64,000 bases of DNA from positions 62,001-126,000 of the forward strand of contig CAWFYC010000002.1 in NCBI GenBank assembly GCA_963819855.1, read 5' to 3'. Under the pieces are notes generated by a model. It worked only from the letters and a program-made list of their open reading frames with translations. It had not been told where the DNA came from and did no database searches. The DNA comes from JAMXLO01 sp963819855. GTDB taxonomy: Bacteria > Pseudomonadota > Alphaproteobacteria > Acetobacterales > Acetobacteraceae. This document shows, one piece after another, positions 1-7,950 of the stretch. Numbering within the stretch: position 1 is the stretch's first letter; every line of letters starts with the position of its first letter. A program made the position numbers and the translations under genes.

Positions 1-516
1 CAGCACCTTCAGCCGCTGTGCCTGATCGCGGATCGACGGCAGGAAGCCGTACTGCTCCAGCGGGCCGGCCACGCAGGCGACCGGAACGTTGGGCACCGCC
101 AGCGCGCGGAACAGACATGGTCCGAAGCTGACGGCGGTGACGACATTCTCCTTCTTCGGATCGAACTCGCGCACCACGCGGCCCAGCCAACCCTCGGTGC
201 CGACCTTCTCGGCCTCGCAGGTGTGCCAGATGTCCATGGAGCGGAAGTGCGACCGCGGTGAGTCGAGGTAGCCGACGCCATGCATGATGGCGAGCTTGTC
301 GTCGTCCCAGAACTTCTTCAGCGGCGCCATGTAGTTCGGGATGGCGTGCGCCTGATCGAGGTGGATCATGTCGCTGTCGGCGATGCCGACGGCCTTGCGG
401 TTATCCTTGTACAGCCCGTTGTTGTACGGGATCACGGTGTTGAGGTAGTCGTTGCCGCCGGTGAGCTGCAGCACGACGATTACCGGGTCCTTCTGGGTTG
501 CCTGTGTCGCAGACAT
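1..516 (-). CDS. DUF1501 family protein (C-terminus beyond window)
   Basis: The reading frame is open from an ATG at 516 to the window edge, giving 172 codons of the N-terminus. It has the DUF1501 opening (VVLQLTGGNDYLNTVIPY) and the later HGVGYLDSPRSHFRSMDIWH stretch typical of this family. DUF1501 proteins are uncharacterised, sulfatase-fold-like and usually Tat-exported; here no twin-arginine leader is visible before the first strand, so it may act in the cytoplasm. An AGGAGG ribosome site lies 6-7 bases upstream of the start. It follows the DUF1800 gene on the same strand with a 30-base gap, the usual DUF1800-DUF1501 arrangement, so the two are probably co-transcribed. The function of the pair is unknown. 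Confidence 0.85.
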   Translation of the reverse strand, partial: MSATQATQKDPVIVVLQLTGGNDYLNTVIPYNNGLYKDNRKAVGIADSDMIHLDQAHAIPNYMAPLKKFWDDDKLAIMHGVGYLDSPRSHFRSMDIWHTCEAEKVGTEGWLGRVVREFDPKKENVVTAVSFGPCLFRALAVPNVPVACVAGPLEQYGFLPSIRDQAQRLKVL

Positions 517-546
517 TTAGGTTCCTCCTATCGGAATCTCTGTGTT

Positions 547-1953
547 TCAACCGAATTGATATTCGCGCGTAGCCGCGATGAGCTGCATCATCTCGGCGGC
601 ACGCCGTGTGGCATTCTGCGCGCTGGCATCGTTGTCCCAGCCGATGTCGCCCCACTGCTTCGCCGCGTCGGTGAGCTCCTTCTTGGTGTTGGCGCCGACC
701 TCGACCGGGCCGAGCAGATCGAGACAGTTGGTGACGAGCTGTTCGGGCGTCTTGGTGCCCTGCGTCTTCAGCCGCTCGACGATCTTCTTCACGCCCGGCA
801 GGTCCGGATTGCCGACCTGAGCCGCGACGAAGTTGATGCGCGACATCAGCGAGCCGCTGTTGATCCACTCCTTGCCGGTGTGCCAGCCCTCCACCGACGG
901 CGGGTTCAGCAGGTCCTGACCCATGTAGGACGGCTGCATCGACAGCTCGCCGTATCCCGGCTTCGGCAGCTCGTAACCGCCGACCAGGCGCAGCGTACCG
1001 ACGACCACCTCGGCCGGCGACTTCAGGTGCTGATAGCGGGCCTGCTTGAAGAAGTCCGAGGTGAACAGCGCCTTGAGAACCGGCTTCATCTCGCACTTCG
1101 ATTCGACGAACACCTTGCACAGCGCGTCGACCGCCGCAGGATCACGCGGCGCCTCGATGTTCCACGCGGGTACCTGCGGCTCGTCGGCGACGAAGAAGTT
1201 GTACAGATGCCGGCAGATGAACTTCGCGCACGCCGGCTGCTGCACGATGATGTTGATGATGTCCTCGCCGTTGAAGTTGCCCTTGTGGCCGAGGAACGTC
1301 TTCTCACCGTCGTCGTGGTCTTCCGCACGGTATTCGAACTTCCACGGGAACCGCCCGTAGGGCAGCCGCGGCAGCTTGGTCTCGAAGGTCCAGCCGGTGA
1401 AGGCGCGCGATGCCTCGCGGACGTCCACTTCGGTGTAGTTGCCGGCACCGAGGCTGAACAGTTCCAGCAGCTCGCGGCCCCAGTTCTCGTTCACCGCGGT
1501 GCCGTGATTCTGGTTGTTGTCCAGCCAGAAGAGCATCGTCGGGTTCTTCGCGATCGTCAGCAGCAGATCGCGGAAGTTGCCCATCCCGCGCTTGCGGAAC
1601 AAATCGATCTGCTCCAGCAGCTGGTCGTAGTTGTCGACCTTGGAATTGCCGGTGGCGAACACGCTGTGCCAGAACAGCGCCATCTTCTCTTCGAGCGTGC
1701 GCTTCGTGTTCACCAGATAGTACATGTAGTTGACGTTGCCCATCGGTGGCTGACCGCCCGGAAGCAACGCCGCCGGCTGATGGCGCAGCAGCGTGTAGGG
1801 ATCCACTGCCGGCTGCGAAGCAGGGTTCAGCAATTCCTCGACGGTGGCGTCGTATCCCTTCTTGACGCGCGTCTCGAGTTCATCCCGGGTCGCCCCGAAG
1901 CCAGCCCGACGCATCAGATGGGCCATCAGCGCGATGTCGTCATGGTGTGCCAT
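547..1953 (-). CDS. DUF1800 family protein
   Basis: A 468-aa protein with the DUF1800 hallmarks: the N-terminal HLMRRAGFGATRDEL segment, the central FWHSVFATGNSKVDN region, and the C-terminal NPPSVEGWHTGKEWINSG stretch followed by MSRINF. I start it at 1953 rather than the in-frame ATG at 1968, because GGGAGG sits seven bases before 1953 and the upstream ATG would lie on top of that site. No signal peptide is visible. DUF1800 genes are almost always next to DUF1501 genes, as here; the pair has been linked to periplasmic or surface polymer handling in some bacteria, but no activity is established. It is divergent from oxyR across a 470-base gap. Confidence 0.88.
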   Translation of the reverse strand: MAHHDDIALMAHLMRRAGFGATRDELETRVKKGYDATVEELLNPASQPAVDPYTLLRHQPAALLPGGQPPMGNVNYMYYLVNTKRTLEEKMALFWHSVFATGNSKVDNYDQLLEQIDLFRKRGMGNFRDLLLTIAKNPTMLFWLDNNQNHGTAVNENWGRELLELFSLGAGNYTEVDVREASRAFTGWTFETKLPRLPYGRFPWKFEYRAEDHDDGEKTFLGHKGNFNGEDIINIIVQQPACAKFICRHLYNFFVADEPQVPAWNIEAPRDPAAVDALCKVFVESKCEMKPVLKALFTSDFFKQARYQHLKSPAEVVVGTLRLVGGYELPKPGYGELSMQPSYMGQDLLNPPSVEGWHTGKEWINSGSLMSRINFVAAQVGNPDLPGVKKIVERLKTQGTKTPEQLVTNCLDLLGPVEVGANTKKELTDAAKQWGDIGWDNDASAQNATRRAAEMMQLIAATREYQFG

Positions 1954-2423
1954 GTTCAATCCTCCCAACTCCAGTGATATGCCAATCCTGAGCTGCTATC
2001 GTCCTTCGCACGCTGCGCCGAACGCATCCACGCTCACGCCCAACGGCTGCATCCGGCTATGCTTCGGCGCTGTGCGCAGTCGGTACGCGCTCTCTTCCAC
2101 CAGGCCAGCACTCGCGACGTGCTTCCTGCCTCTGCCTCGCAGGAGAGACTTCGATTTCTCATGCATTGCGGCCAGCTTGGAACGACCAGCAAGGCCCAAA
2201 ACCTCGCACGCGGAACTGCCGGCAGTCAAGACTGTGCGGTCAGTGCACCCGTGCGATCGAGGACAATTCATGCTCGCTTCCCGGCCGCGCTCCGACAGGC
2301 ACCGGCTGTTCCGTTGCCGCCCCGCCAGACGCCGACTGAACGGCACACTTGCCGGGCCTTCCTTATTTGTCAAATCTAAAGATGCGATTTAATCCATAGA
2401 GAACGCGAATGGGAGGATTAGCC
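1954..2423. promoter_or_regulatory. divergent intergenic region between DUF1800 and oxyR, with candidate oxyR promoter
   Basis: No convincing gene is seen in this 470-base gap; the ORFs crossing it lack family resemblance. Close to oxyR the sequence becomes AT-rich. A TTGTCA at 2367-2372 and TTTAAT at 2388-2393 resemble a sigma-70 promoter, although the 15-base spacer is short. They overlap a perfect palindrome, ATTTGTCAAAT (2365-2375), which could be an operator for autoregulation of the LysR-type protein. The promoter reading is inference from sequence only. Confidence 0.35.
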
Positions 2424-3428
2424 ATGACGCTGGCCGAACTGCGCTATCTGGTCGCGGTCGCGGATCTGTCCCACTTCGGACGCGCGGCGGAACGCTGTGG
2501 GATCACCCAGCCGACCCTCAGCAGCCAGTTGAGAAAGCTCGAGGAATCCCTTGGCGTGCCGTTGGTCGAGCGCACGACGCGCTTCGTCAGCCTCACGCCG
2601 ATCGGGGCGGATGTCGTGGCCCACGCACGGCGCCTGCTCGAAGAGGCCGACCAGATCTCCGAGCTGGTCCGGCATCGGCACGGTACGCTCACCAGCGTGC
2701 TGCGTCTTGGCATCATCCCGACGCTGAGCCCCTACATCCTGCCGCTTCTGCTCGACCAACTGCATCAGCGGTTCCCGGAGATCCGGTTGGTCCTGCGGGA
2801 AGACCTGACCGACAACCTGATCGCCGCGCTCGAGGCCTATACGCTGGACGTCCTGCTGATCGCGCTGCCCGAGCAGGCCAGCGAGCACCGTGCCATGCCG
2901 CTGTTCCAGGAGCCGTTCTGGTTCGCCTGCCCGCCTGGACACAAGCTCAGCAACCGTCCGGTTGTCACGGAACGCGAGCTGGTGAGCGAGCGATTGCTGT
3001 TGCTCGACGAGGGCCACTGCCTGCGCGACCAGGCGTTGGCGGTCTGTGGCGACCAGTACCGCGGTCGCGAGGGGACGAATGACGACTTCCGTGCGACCAG
3101 CCTGGAGACGATCGCCGAGATGGTTGCCGCCGGCATCGGTTGCACCTTGCTGCCGGCCATGGCTTTGCCGCACCTGACCGCGCGGCATACCCGGCTCGAG
3201 GTGCGGCCGCTCAGTGCGGCGAAGGCGCACCGGCGCATCGGCCTGCTGTGGCGCGCAAGTTTCCCGCGCGGTGAGGACCTGGAGGTGTTCGGCCGCTTCA
3301 TCCAGGACCAGTTGCCGGACAGCGTCGAGACGATCAATTCGGCACCGACCACAACGCTCAGCGCGCCGCAGCCGCGTCCGCCGCGGCGGGGCGGACCGGC
3401 GTTACGCGCGGTGCCCGAAAAGGCCTGA
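2424..3428 (+). CDS. oxyR: hydrogen peroxide-sensing LysR-type regulator OxyR
   Basis: A 334-aa LysR-type transcription factor with an N-terminal winged helix (residues 1-60) and a periplasmic-binding-fold effector domain. The decisive feature is GHCLRDQALAVC: with the start at 2424 the two cysteines fall at 199 and 208, the same numbers as the disulfide-forming pair of E. coli OxyR, followed by the family motif FRATSLETI. It should therefore sense peroxide by Cys199-Cys208 oxidation and switch on antioxidant genes. GGGAGGA at 2411-2417 supports this start over the ATG at 2409. No catalase or peroxiredoxin gene lies nearby, so its targets are elsewhere or include the divergent DUF1800/DUF1501 pair. 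Confidence 0.92.
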   Translation: MTLAELRYLVAVADLSHFGRAAERCGITQPTLSSQLRKLEESLGVPLVERTTRFVSLTPIGADVVAHARRLLEEADQISELVRHRHGTLTSVLRLGIIPTLSPYILPLLLDQLHQRFPEIRLVLREDLTDNLIAALEAYTLDVLLIALPEQASEHRAMPLFQEPFWFACPPGHKLSNRPVVTERELVSERLLLLDEGHCLRDQALAVCGDQYRGREGTNDDFRATSLETIAEMVAAGIGCTLLPAMALPHLTARHTRLEVRPLSAAKAHRRIGLLWRASFPRGEDLEVFGRFIQDQLPDSVETINSAPTTTLSAPQPRPPRRGGPALRAVPEKA

Positions 3429-3455
3429 CGGCAGCGCCGCCAATTCAAGTAATCG

Positions 3456-3495
3456 GACACGGAGTTGCACCGAGTGCACACGGAGTTTCACGGAG
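3456..3495. repeat. short CACGGAG-type dispersed repeat
   Basis: The segment contains several spaced copies of a CACGGAG-like word (ACACGGAGTT, ACACGGAGTTTCACGGAG). The same word recurs at 37599-37645 and, as a related CACGGATGCA form, around the GxxExxY gene near 59 kb. It looks like a decayed copy of a dispersed repeat; no gene is present. Confidence 0.4.
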
Positions 3496-3600
3496 CAATC
3501 ATTTGCGCTTCGCGTCCAATTACTTGCTGTCACTGTATTCCTGAGGTTTCTACTGTTGGCGAAAATGACATTCGGACAGGTGAAGTATCGCCTCCTGTGT

Positions 3601-3676
3601 CATTCCCACGAAAGTGGGAACCCAGGGGGATCAGCGCGGGGTCGACCGCTGGGTTCCCGCTTTCGCGGGAATGACG
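3601..3676. repeat. REP-like inverted repeat (GCGGGAATGACG family), copy 1
   Basis: Two arms, 3601-3625 and 3649-3676, are inverted copies of each other, and each also folds on itself (CCCGC-TTTC-GCGGG). This is the widespread proteobacterial palindromic repeat that reads CATTCCCGCGAAAGCGGGAA. It fills much of the 350-base gap between oxyR and the RidA gene and may act as a terminator for oxyR. A second copy is at 50864-50920. No gene was recognised in the rest of 3429-3779. Confidence 0.75.
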
Positions 3677-3779
3677 TGATTTGCAGCGTCGGCAACTCGT
3701 CCGATTGCAGTCCAACCTGACCTGGACTCCGACCGATATTCAGGCTGCGTTATGCGACCCCGCAACGGAGGAGTTTCCC

Positions 3780-4163
3780 ATGCAACGTCGCGACATCAAT
3801 GCAGCCGACGCGCCGGCGCCGGCCGGCCAGTACACCCAGGCTGTCGAAGTAACCGGGGCCACACGGACGCTGTATTGCAGCGGTCAGGTCGGCGTCGCCG
3901 CCGATGGCAGCATCCCCGAAGCCGCCGAAGCGCAAAGCACGCTGGCGTGGCGGAATCTCCAGGCGCAGTTGCGCGCCGCCGATATGGGGATCGAGAACCT
4001 GGTAAAGATCACCACGATCGTGCGCGACCCGGCCGACATCGCCGCGGTGCGCGCCGGTCGCACGGCAGTGCTGGGCGCACATCGGCCGGCGAGCACGCTC
4101 ATCGTCGGCGGCCTCAGCAATTCCGCCTGGAAGGTCGAGGTGGAAGGCATCGCCGTTGCCTGA
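3780..4163 (+). CDS. RidA/YjgF-family protein
   Basis: A 127-aa protein of the RidA (YjgF/YER057c/UK114) family, about the usual length. The family hydrolyses reactive enamines and imines released by PLP enzymes or has related deaminase roles in catabolism. Visible features are the N-terminal ADAPAPAGQYTQAVEV segment, LYCSGQVGVAADGSIP, and the C-terminal VEVEGIAVA. The key arginine of canonical RidA would lie in the HRPASTLIVGG region, where R precedes PAST. The start at 3780 is backed by GGAGGAG at 3767-3773; the longer frame upstream has no support. It stands alone, so the specific substrate cannot be given. Confidence 0.9.
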   Translation: MQRRDINAADAPAPAGQYTQAVEVTGATRTLYCSGQVGVAADGSIPEAAEAQSTLAWRNLQAQLRAADMGIENLVKITTIVRDPADIAAVRAGRTAVLGAHRPASTLIVGGLSNSAWKVEVEGIAVA

Positions 4164-4449
4164 TCCAGCCTCGACAATGAGCAGGCATTTTGCCGGCGCT
4201 TGATTTGGCGACCACCAAGGCCGCCGGTGGTCAGCAAAATGCCTGCGAAACAGGCAACGACCGGGTGACCAACGAACTCGAAGCCCGGTCCCCGGTTGAC
4301 ACTTCGCCCATCCCGTCCGACGATTACCCTTGAAACCAAAGAGTCCCTCGTGTTGCCCGTCCCCCGGCAGCCGCTGAGCGAGACCCGGCAAGGCGAGACC
4401 AAAGAAACGCTTGCTGCGCGTTGTCGCACTGACGAGGAGCCCACCTACC

Positions 4450-5973
4450 ATGCACGTACGTGTCCAATACCCCGAAACGATTGAACCACTTGTCCAGTTC
4501 ATCGAGCAGACGCCCCCCACCGAGATTTTGGATCGCACCCTGGACAAACTGCGTGCCGGCGTCGCGCCGCAGACCATGCTGACCGCCTCGGCGCTGGCGG
4601 TCGTCCGCTCCGCCGACCTGCCCCCCGGCCATCACGGCGGCCCGCTGCATCCGCTCGCCGGTCTGCATGCGATCACCAACCTGGTCGGCCGCCTGGACGG
4701 CGAGGACCGCTTCCTGCCCGTCCTCCAGCACGTCGCCCTGTCCAACAAGCACATCAACGACCCGGTGACCTCGCCCTACAGCCTGCTGGACTTCGCACCG
4801 CTGGATGCCAGTGGCACCGACGAAAGCCGGGCGGACGATCTCGCGGCTGACGGCTCGGGCGAGGTGGTGACCTCGCGCGGTGTCGAAGCCAACAAGGAGG
4901 CCTTTCTCAAGGCGTGCAGCCGCGGCGAGAGCAACAAGGCCGACCACATCTTCCTGTGGCTGTGGGACCATGTCCCGGCGATCGAGGCGTTCAATCTGCT
5001 GATGAGCGTGGCGCTGCCGAAGAACACGCTCGACGACCACTACTTCCTGTTCCCCGGCTACCTCTGGCGCGGGCTGGAGACGCTCGGCACGGAGCATCTG
5101 AAGGTCCTGTTCCGTCCGGCAGTGCGTTATGTCGCGCGCTTCCCCACCCAAAGGCTGGTCCCGGAGGTCGATGCGCTGATCGAGGAGCATGGGCTGCTGG
5201 GCCGCGTCCTGCGCCAGCGCTCCGGTGACGATGAGACCGCAAAGATCGGCGAACTCGGCCAAGCCATCCGCGGCTGCAAGACCTATCCCGAGATCCCGAA
5301 GATGATCGCCCAGGCGCTGGCCGACGGCCTGTCGCTGGAAGGCGCCGGCGAGGCACTGTCGATCGGTGCGGCCGGCCTGTTCCTGCGCTCGCTGACCGGC
5401 AACCCGATGGACGTGCACCTGCATACCAGCGCCAACCTGCGGCGCTACCTGATCCGGCTCGAAGGCTTCAGCATGAAGAACAAGCTGCTGGCGCTGCTGC
5501 TGTGGCACACCGGTCCCGAGGTGAAGTCCACCCAGTACCGGATGCAAGATACCATCCAGCCGGACATGGACGCCGTCGCTGCCCTGCCGCCGCGCTCGCA
5601 GGATGATCTGCTCGAAGCGATCACCCAGAGCATCTACAACCAGCCGCCGACCGACTGGTCCACGGTCAGCAACCTCGGCATGATGCGTGCGGTACCGGAG
5701 GTCCGGGCAACGGTGAACCTGGCGCAGCAGTACGTAGAGTTGCGCTACGACCCACAGGTGCTGATGCGGCGCCTCGCCGAGATCGTTTGCCACGACAACT
5801 TCACCGAGATGCACGCCTTCAAGCACCACCAGGCGGTCATCGAGGAGTTCCACAACACGCGTGAGCCGTGGCGCTGGATGCACCTGGTGTGCGGTTGCCA
5901 GGCCGCGGCGGTCTCGTACGGCAAGAACATGACGGTCTACGAGGACGCGCTCGAACTGATGCACGCCGCGTAA
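4450..5973 (+). CDS. conserved hypothetical 507-aa protein
   Basis: I do not recognise this family with certainty. The frame is 507 aa from the ATG at 4450, which has GAGGAG about ten bases upstream; the longer start at 4411 has none. It is mainly alpha-helical by composition, has no signal peptide or membrane segment, and is rich in conserved-looking histidine clusters: HHGGPLHPLAGLHAI near residue 60, KADHIFLWLWDHVPAIEAF near 165, HLHTSANLRRYLIR near 325 and MHAFKHHQAVIEEFHNTREP near 455. These suggest a metal- or haem-binding oxidoreductase-like fold, possibly distantly like questin oxidase-type proteins, but that is weak inference. Codon use matches its neighbours. It is a single-gene unit. 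Confidence 0.75.
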   Translation: MHVRVQYPETIEPLVQFIEQTPPTEILDRTLDKLRAGVAPQTMLTASALAVVRSADLPPGHHGGPLHPLAGLHAITNLVGRLDGEDRFLPVLQHVALSNKHINDPVTSPYSLLDFAPLDASGTDESRADDLAADGSGEVVTSRGVEANKEAFLKACSRGESNKADHIFLWLWDHVPAIEAFNLLMSVALPKNTLDDHYFLFPGYLWRGLETLGTEHLKVLFRPAVRYVARFPTQRLVPEVDALIEEHGLLGRVLRQRSGDDETAKIGELGQAIRGCKTYPEIPKMIAQALADGLSLEGAGEALSIGAAGLFLRSLTGNPMDVHLHTSANLRRYLIRLEGFSMKNKLLALLLWHTGPEVKSTQYRMQDTIQPDMDAVAALPPRSQDDLLEAITQSIYNQPPTDWSTVSNLGMMRAVPEVRATVNLAQQYVELRYDPQVLMRRLAEIVCHDNFTEMHAFKHHQAVIEEFHNTREPWRWMHLVCGCQAAAVSYGKNMTVYEDALELMHAA

Positions 5974-6042
5974 GCGCGCGACCGACTGCCTCGCGATCCG
6001 TTGCAGTTGCCGACTGCAACGGATCGCAGAGCGCGGTTGCTG

Positions 6043-6300
6043 CTACGGCAGCGGGTTCGCCGCGCCGTTGCGATTGGCCGTCGCGTCGTACGGTGGCGAC
6101 ATCCGGGTCCAGATACCGGCCATCAGTTCACCTTGCACGAACAGCGGAGTCGGTTGCTGCGGACGCGGACCGTGCCCGACGGACTGCCCGCCCATGGATG
6201 CGATCTGGCCAGCCGCTCCGGAACCCGGCGACTGAGCGAATGCACTCGCCGCCGGCAGCATGGTCAGGACAGCGATAACAGCAGCGCGCATTGTGTTCAT
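6043..6300 (-). CDS. small secreted hypothetical protein
   Basis: An 85-aa protein with a clear Sec signal peptide: a basic start (MNTMRAA), a hydrophobic core (VIAVLTMLPAASA) and a likely cleavage after AFA. The mature part of about 63 residues is rich in Gly, Pro and Gln and has no recognised domain. GGAAAGG lies upstream of the start. It is 51 bases downstream of the ICMT-like membrane protein on the same strand and probably belongs to that transcript. Function unknown. Confidence 0.6.
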   Translation of the reverse strand: MNTMRAAVIAVLTMLPAASAFAQSPGSGAAGQIASMGGQSVGHGPRPQQPTPLFVQGELMAGIWTRMSPPYDATANRNGAANPLP

Positions 6301-6351
6301 GGCGGGCGCCTTTCCTTGCCGACGGCACCCATCTGGGGAGCGGCGCCACGG

Positions 6352-7011
6352 TTACCAGAGGCCCGGAATCAGCCGTGCTGTACGGCCACGGTATTCGTCA
6401 TACTCAGCGCCGAACTGCGAAAGCAGCAACGCCTCCTCCGCACGGATGCGGGCGACAAGTGGAACGAATGTGACCGCCGTGAGCAGGATGCCCGCGCCGG
6501 AACGAAATGTCAGTGCCCACCCAAGCGAGTTGACCAGCAGTCCCAGATAGCTGGGATGACGGATGACGCGGTAGATACCGGTCGTCATCAGCGAGTGTCC
6601 GGGCTGGATGGCGACCAGCCCGCTGAACCGGTGGCCGAGCACGAACACCGGCCACAGCCGCAAGGTCCCGCCTGCGATGAACAGGACCACGCCAAGCCAC
6701 CGGATGGTGTCGCCGTCGAGGGTCCAGAAGTTTTTGCGGTCGCTGTAGGCCGGCAGCCACGCGCCTAGTAGCCCGACCACGGCGAAGGCGATGAGCACCC
6801 AGCGGTTGCCGCGCGCCTCGCGCTCGCCCGCGCTCAGATTGGCGTTGCTCAACAGCCCCACGCCGGCCATCACGAGGGTTGCGACCGCTACTGTGGTCAG
6901 TGCCGGGTGGGAGAAGAAGGCGGCAAAACCGCCCCAGCCGAGGATGGCAAGGCCGAGAAACACCAGCGTCCCTGCGATGTTCATGAACGCCAGTCCGGGC
7001 GTGATCTTCAT
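6352..7011 (-). CDS. isoprenylcysteine carboxyl methyltransferase (ICMT)-like membrane protein
   Basis: A 219-aa polytopic membrane protein. The C-terminal third carries the ICMT/phospholipid-methyltransferase signature: GHSLMTTGIYRVIRHPSYLG, then RIRAEEALLLSQFGAEYDEY, where the RHP and the E-E residues bind S-adenosylmethionine in this fold. About five to six membrane helices precede and surround it. Bacteria lack prenylated CaaX proteins, so the substrate is probably a lipid or another small amphipathic molecule. I start at 7011 (MKITPG) because the upstream extension reads as non-membrane, arginine-rich shadow sequence and a GAGG site fits 7011. It precedes a small secreted protein in the same direction. 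Confidence 0.8.
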   Translation of the reverse strand: MKITPGLAFMNIAGTLVFLGLAILGWGGFAAFFSHPALTTVAVATLVMAGVGLLSNANLSAGEREARGNRWVLIAFAVVGLLGAWLPAYSDRKNFWTLDGDTIRWLGVVLFIAGGTLRLWPVFVLGHRFSGLVAIQPGHSLMTTGIYRVIRHPSYLGLLVNSLGWALTFRSGAGILLTAVTFVPLVARIRAEEALLLSQFGAEYDEYRGRTARLIPGLW

Positions 7012-7102
7012 GGCTGCCTCGCAAGGTTCTTGAGCGGCCCGGTCGGGATACCATCTAGTTCTGCGTGGCGTAGCAACATTTGTCGCACGGGGGCACAGGG
7101 GC

Positions 7103-7948
7103 ATGGACCAGCAGAGTACAACCATCTCCCAGCTTAGCGGTGTGGAGGCCGATCTGGTCTATCTCGCCCCGATGACGGAAAGACCGCACAGCTACACCTA
7201 CGATCCGCCGCCCGGCGTGCCCCGCACCAACACCGTCAACGCGCCGCACCGCGTGACGGTGCATGACGCGCGGCCGATCGTTGCCGACCTGTCGCTCGAC
7301 CGCGAAGGCTTCGAACTGGCCGAGCAACGCAGCGCGGTCCGCGACTTCTACAACGAAGACGAGCTTCGCCGCGTCTATTACCTCGAAGCCGAAAGCCTGG
7401 TCGCACAGTACACCGGGGCGTCGCGCGTCATCACCTTCGATCACACGATCCGCCGCCGGCAATGGGGTGCCGAGGATCGCGCCGCGGGGATGCCGCGCCA
7501 GCCGGCGACGCGCGTACACAACGACTACACCGAGCGTTCCGCCCCGCAGCGTATCCGGGAGCTGATGGGCGACGAGGCGGACGCGCTGCTGGGCAAACGC
7601 TACGAGTTCATCAACGTGTGGCGGCCGATCCGCGGTCCGCTGCGCGACGCTCCGCTGGCGATGTGCGATGCGCGCTCGGTCTCTCCCGGCGACCTGATTG
7701 CGTCGGACCTGATCTATCGCGACCGCAAAGGCGAGATCTATCTGATGCAGCATAATCCGAAGCAGCGCTGGTACTACGTGCCGGAGATGCGCGCGGACGA
7801 GGTGCTGCTGCTGAAATGCTATAACTCGGCGCGCGACGGCCGCGCCGTGCTGTCGCCGCACGGTGCATTCGAGGACCCGACCGCGCCTGCCGATGTGCTG
7901 CCGCGCGAAAGCATCGAACTGCGCACGATCGCTTTTCACGCCGGGTGA
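7103..7948 (+). CDS. CmcJ/NvfI-family oxidoreductase
   Basis: A 281-aa protein of the CmcJ/NvfI (GA4 desaturase-like) family of non-haem iron, 2-oxoglutarate-dependent enzymes. Visible family marks are VHNDYTERSAPQRI, giving the iron-binding His and Asp, and SPHGAFEDP followed by ARESIELRTIAF near the C-terminus, with the second His. Family members hydroxylate, desaturate or peroxidise small molecules. Its stop codon overlaps the start of the downstream short-chain dehydrogenase (GTGA), so the two are translationally coupled and probably act in sequence, oxygenase then dehydrogenase, on one substrate. It is divergent from the ICMT-like gene. The substrate is unknown. Confidence 0.85.
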   Translation: MDQQSTTISQLSGVEADLVYLAPMTERPHSYTYDPPPGVPRTNTVNAPHRVTVHDARPIVADLSLDREGFELAEQRSAVRDFYNEDELRRVYYLEAESLVAQYTGASRVITFDHTIRRRQWGAEDRAAGMPRQPATRVHNDYTERSAPQRIRELMGDEADALLGKRYEFINVWRPIRGPLRDAPLAMCDARSVSPGDLIASDLIYRDRKGEIYLMQHNPKQRWYYVPEMRADEVLLLKCYNSARDGRAVLSPHGAFEDPTAPADVLPRESIELRTIAFHAG

Positions 7949-7950
7949 GC

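Noticed and set aside
280..1977. A 565-aa open frame on the plus strand
   Set aside because: It is the mirror frame of the DUF1800 gene; the residues are typical antisense text (many Arg, His, Val, Leu) with no family match, while the minus strand has clear DUF1800 motifs.
1996..2373. A 125-aa minus-strand frame in the DUF1800/oxyR gap
   Set aside because: No ribosome site, no family resemblance and low-complexity Arg/Ser content; treated as non-coding.
4324..5964. A 546-aa open frame on the minus strand opposite the 507-aa hypothetical gene
   Set aside because: Composition is that of an antisense shadow, and the plus-strand frame has a ribosome site and natural helix patterns.
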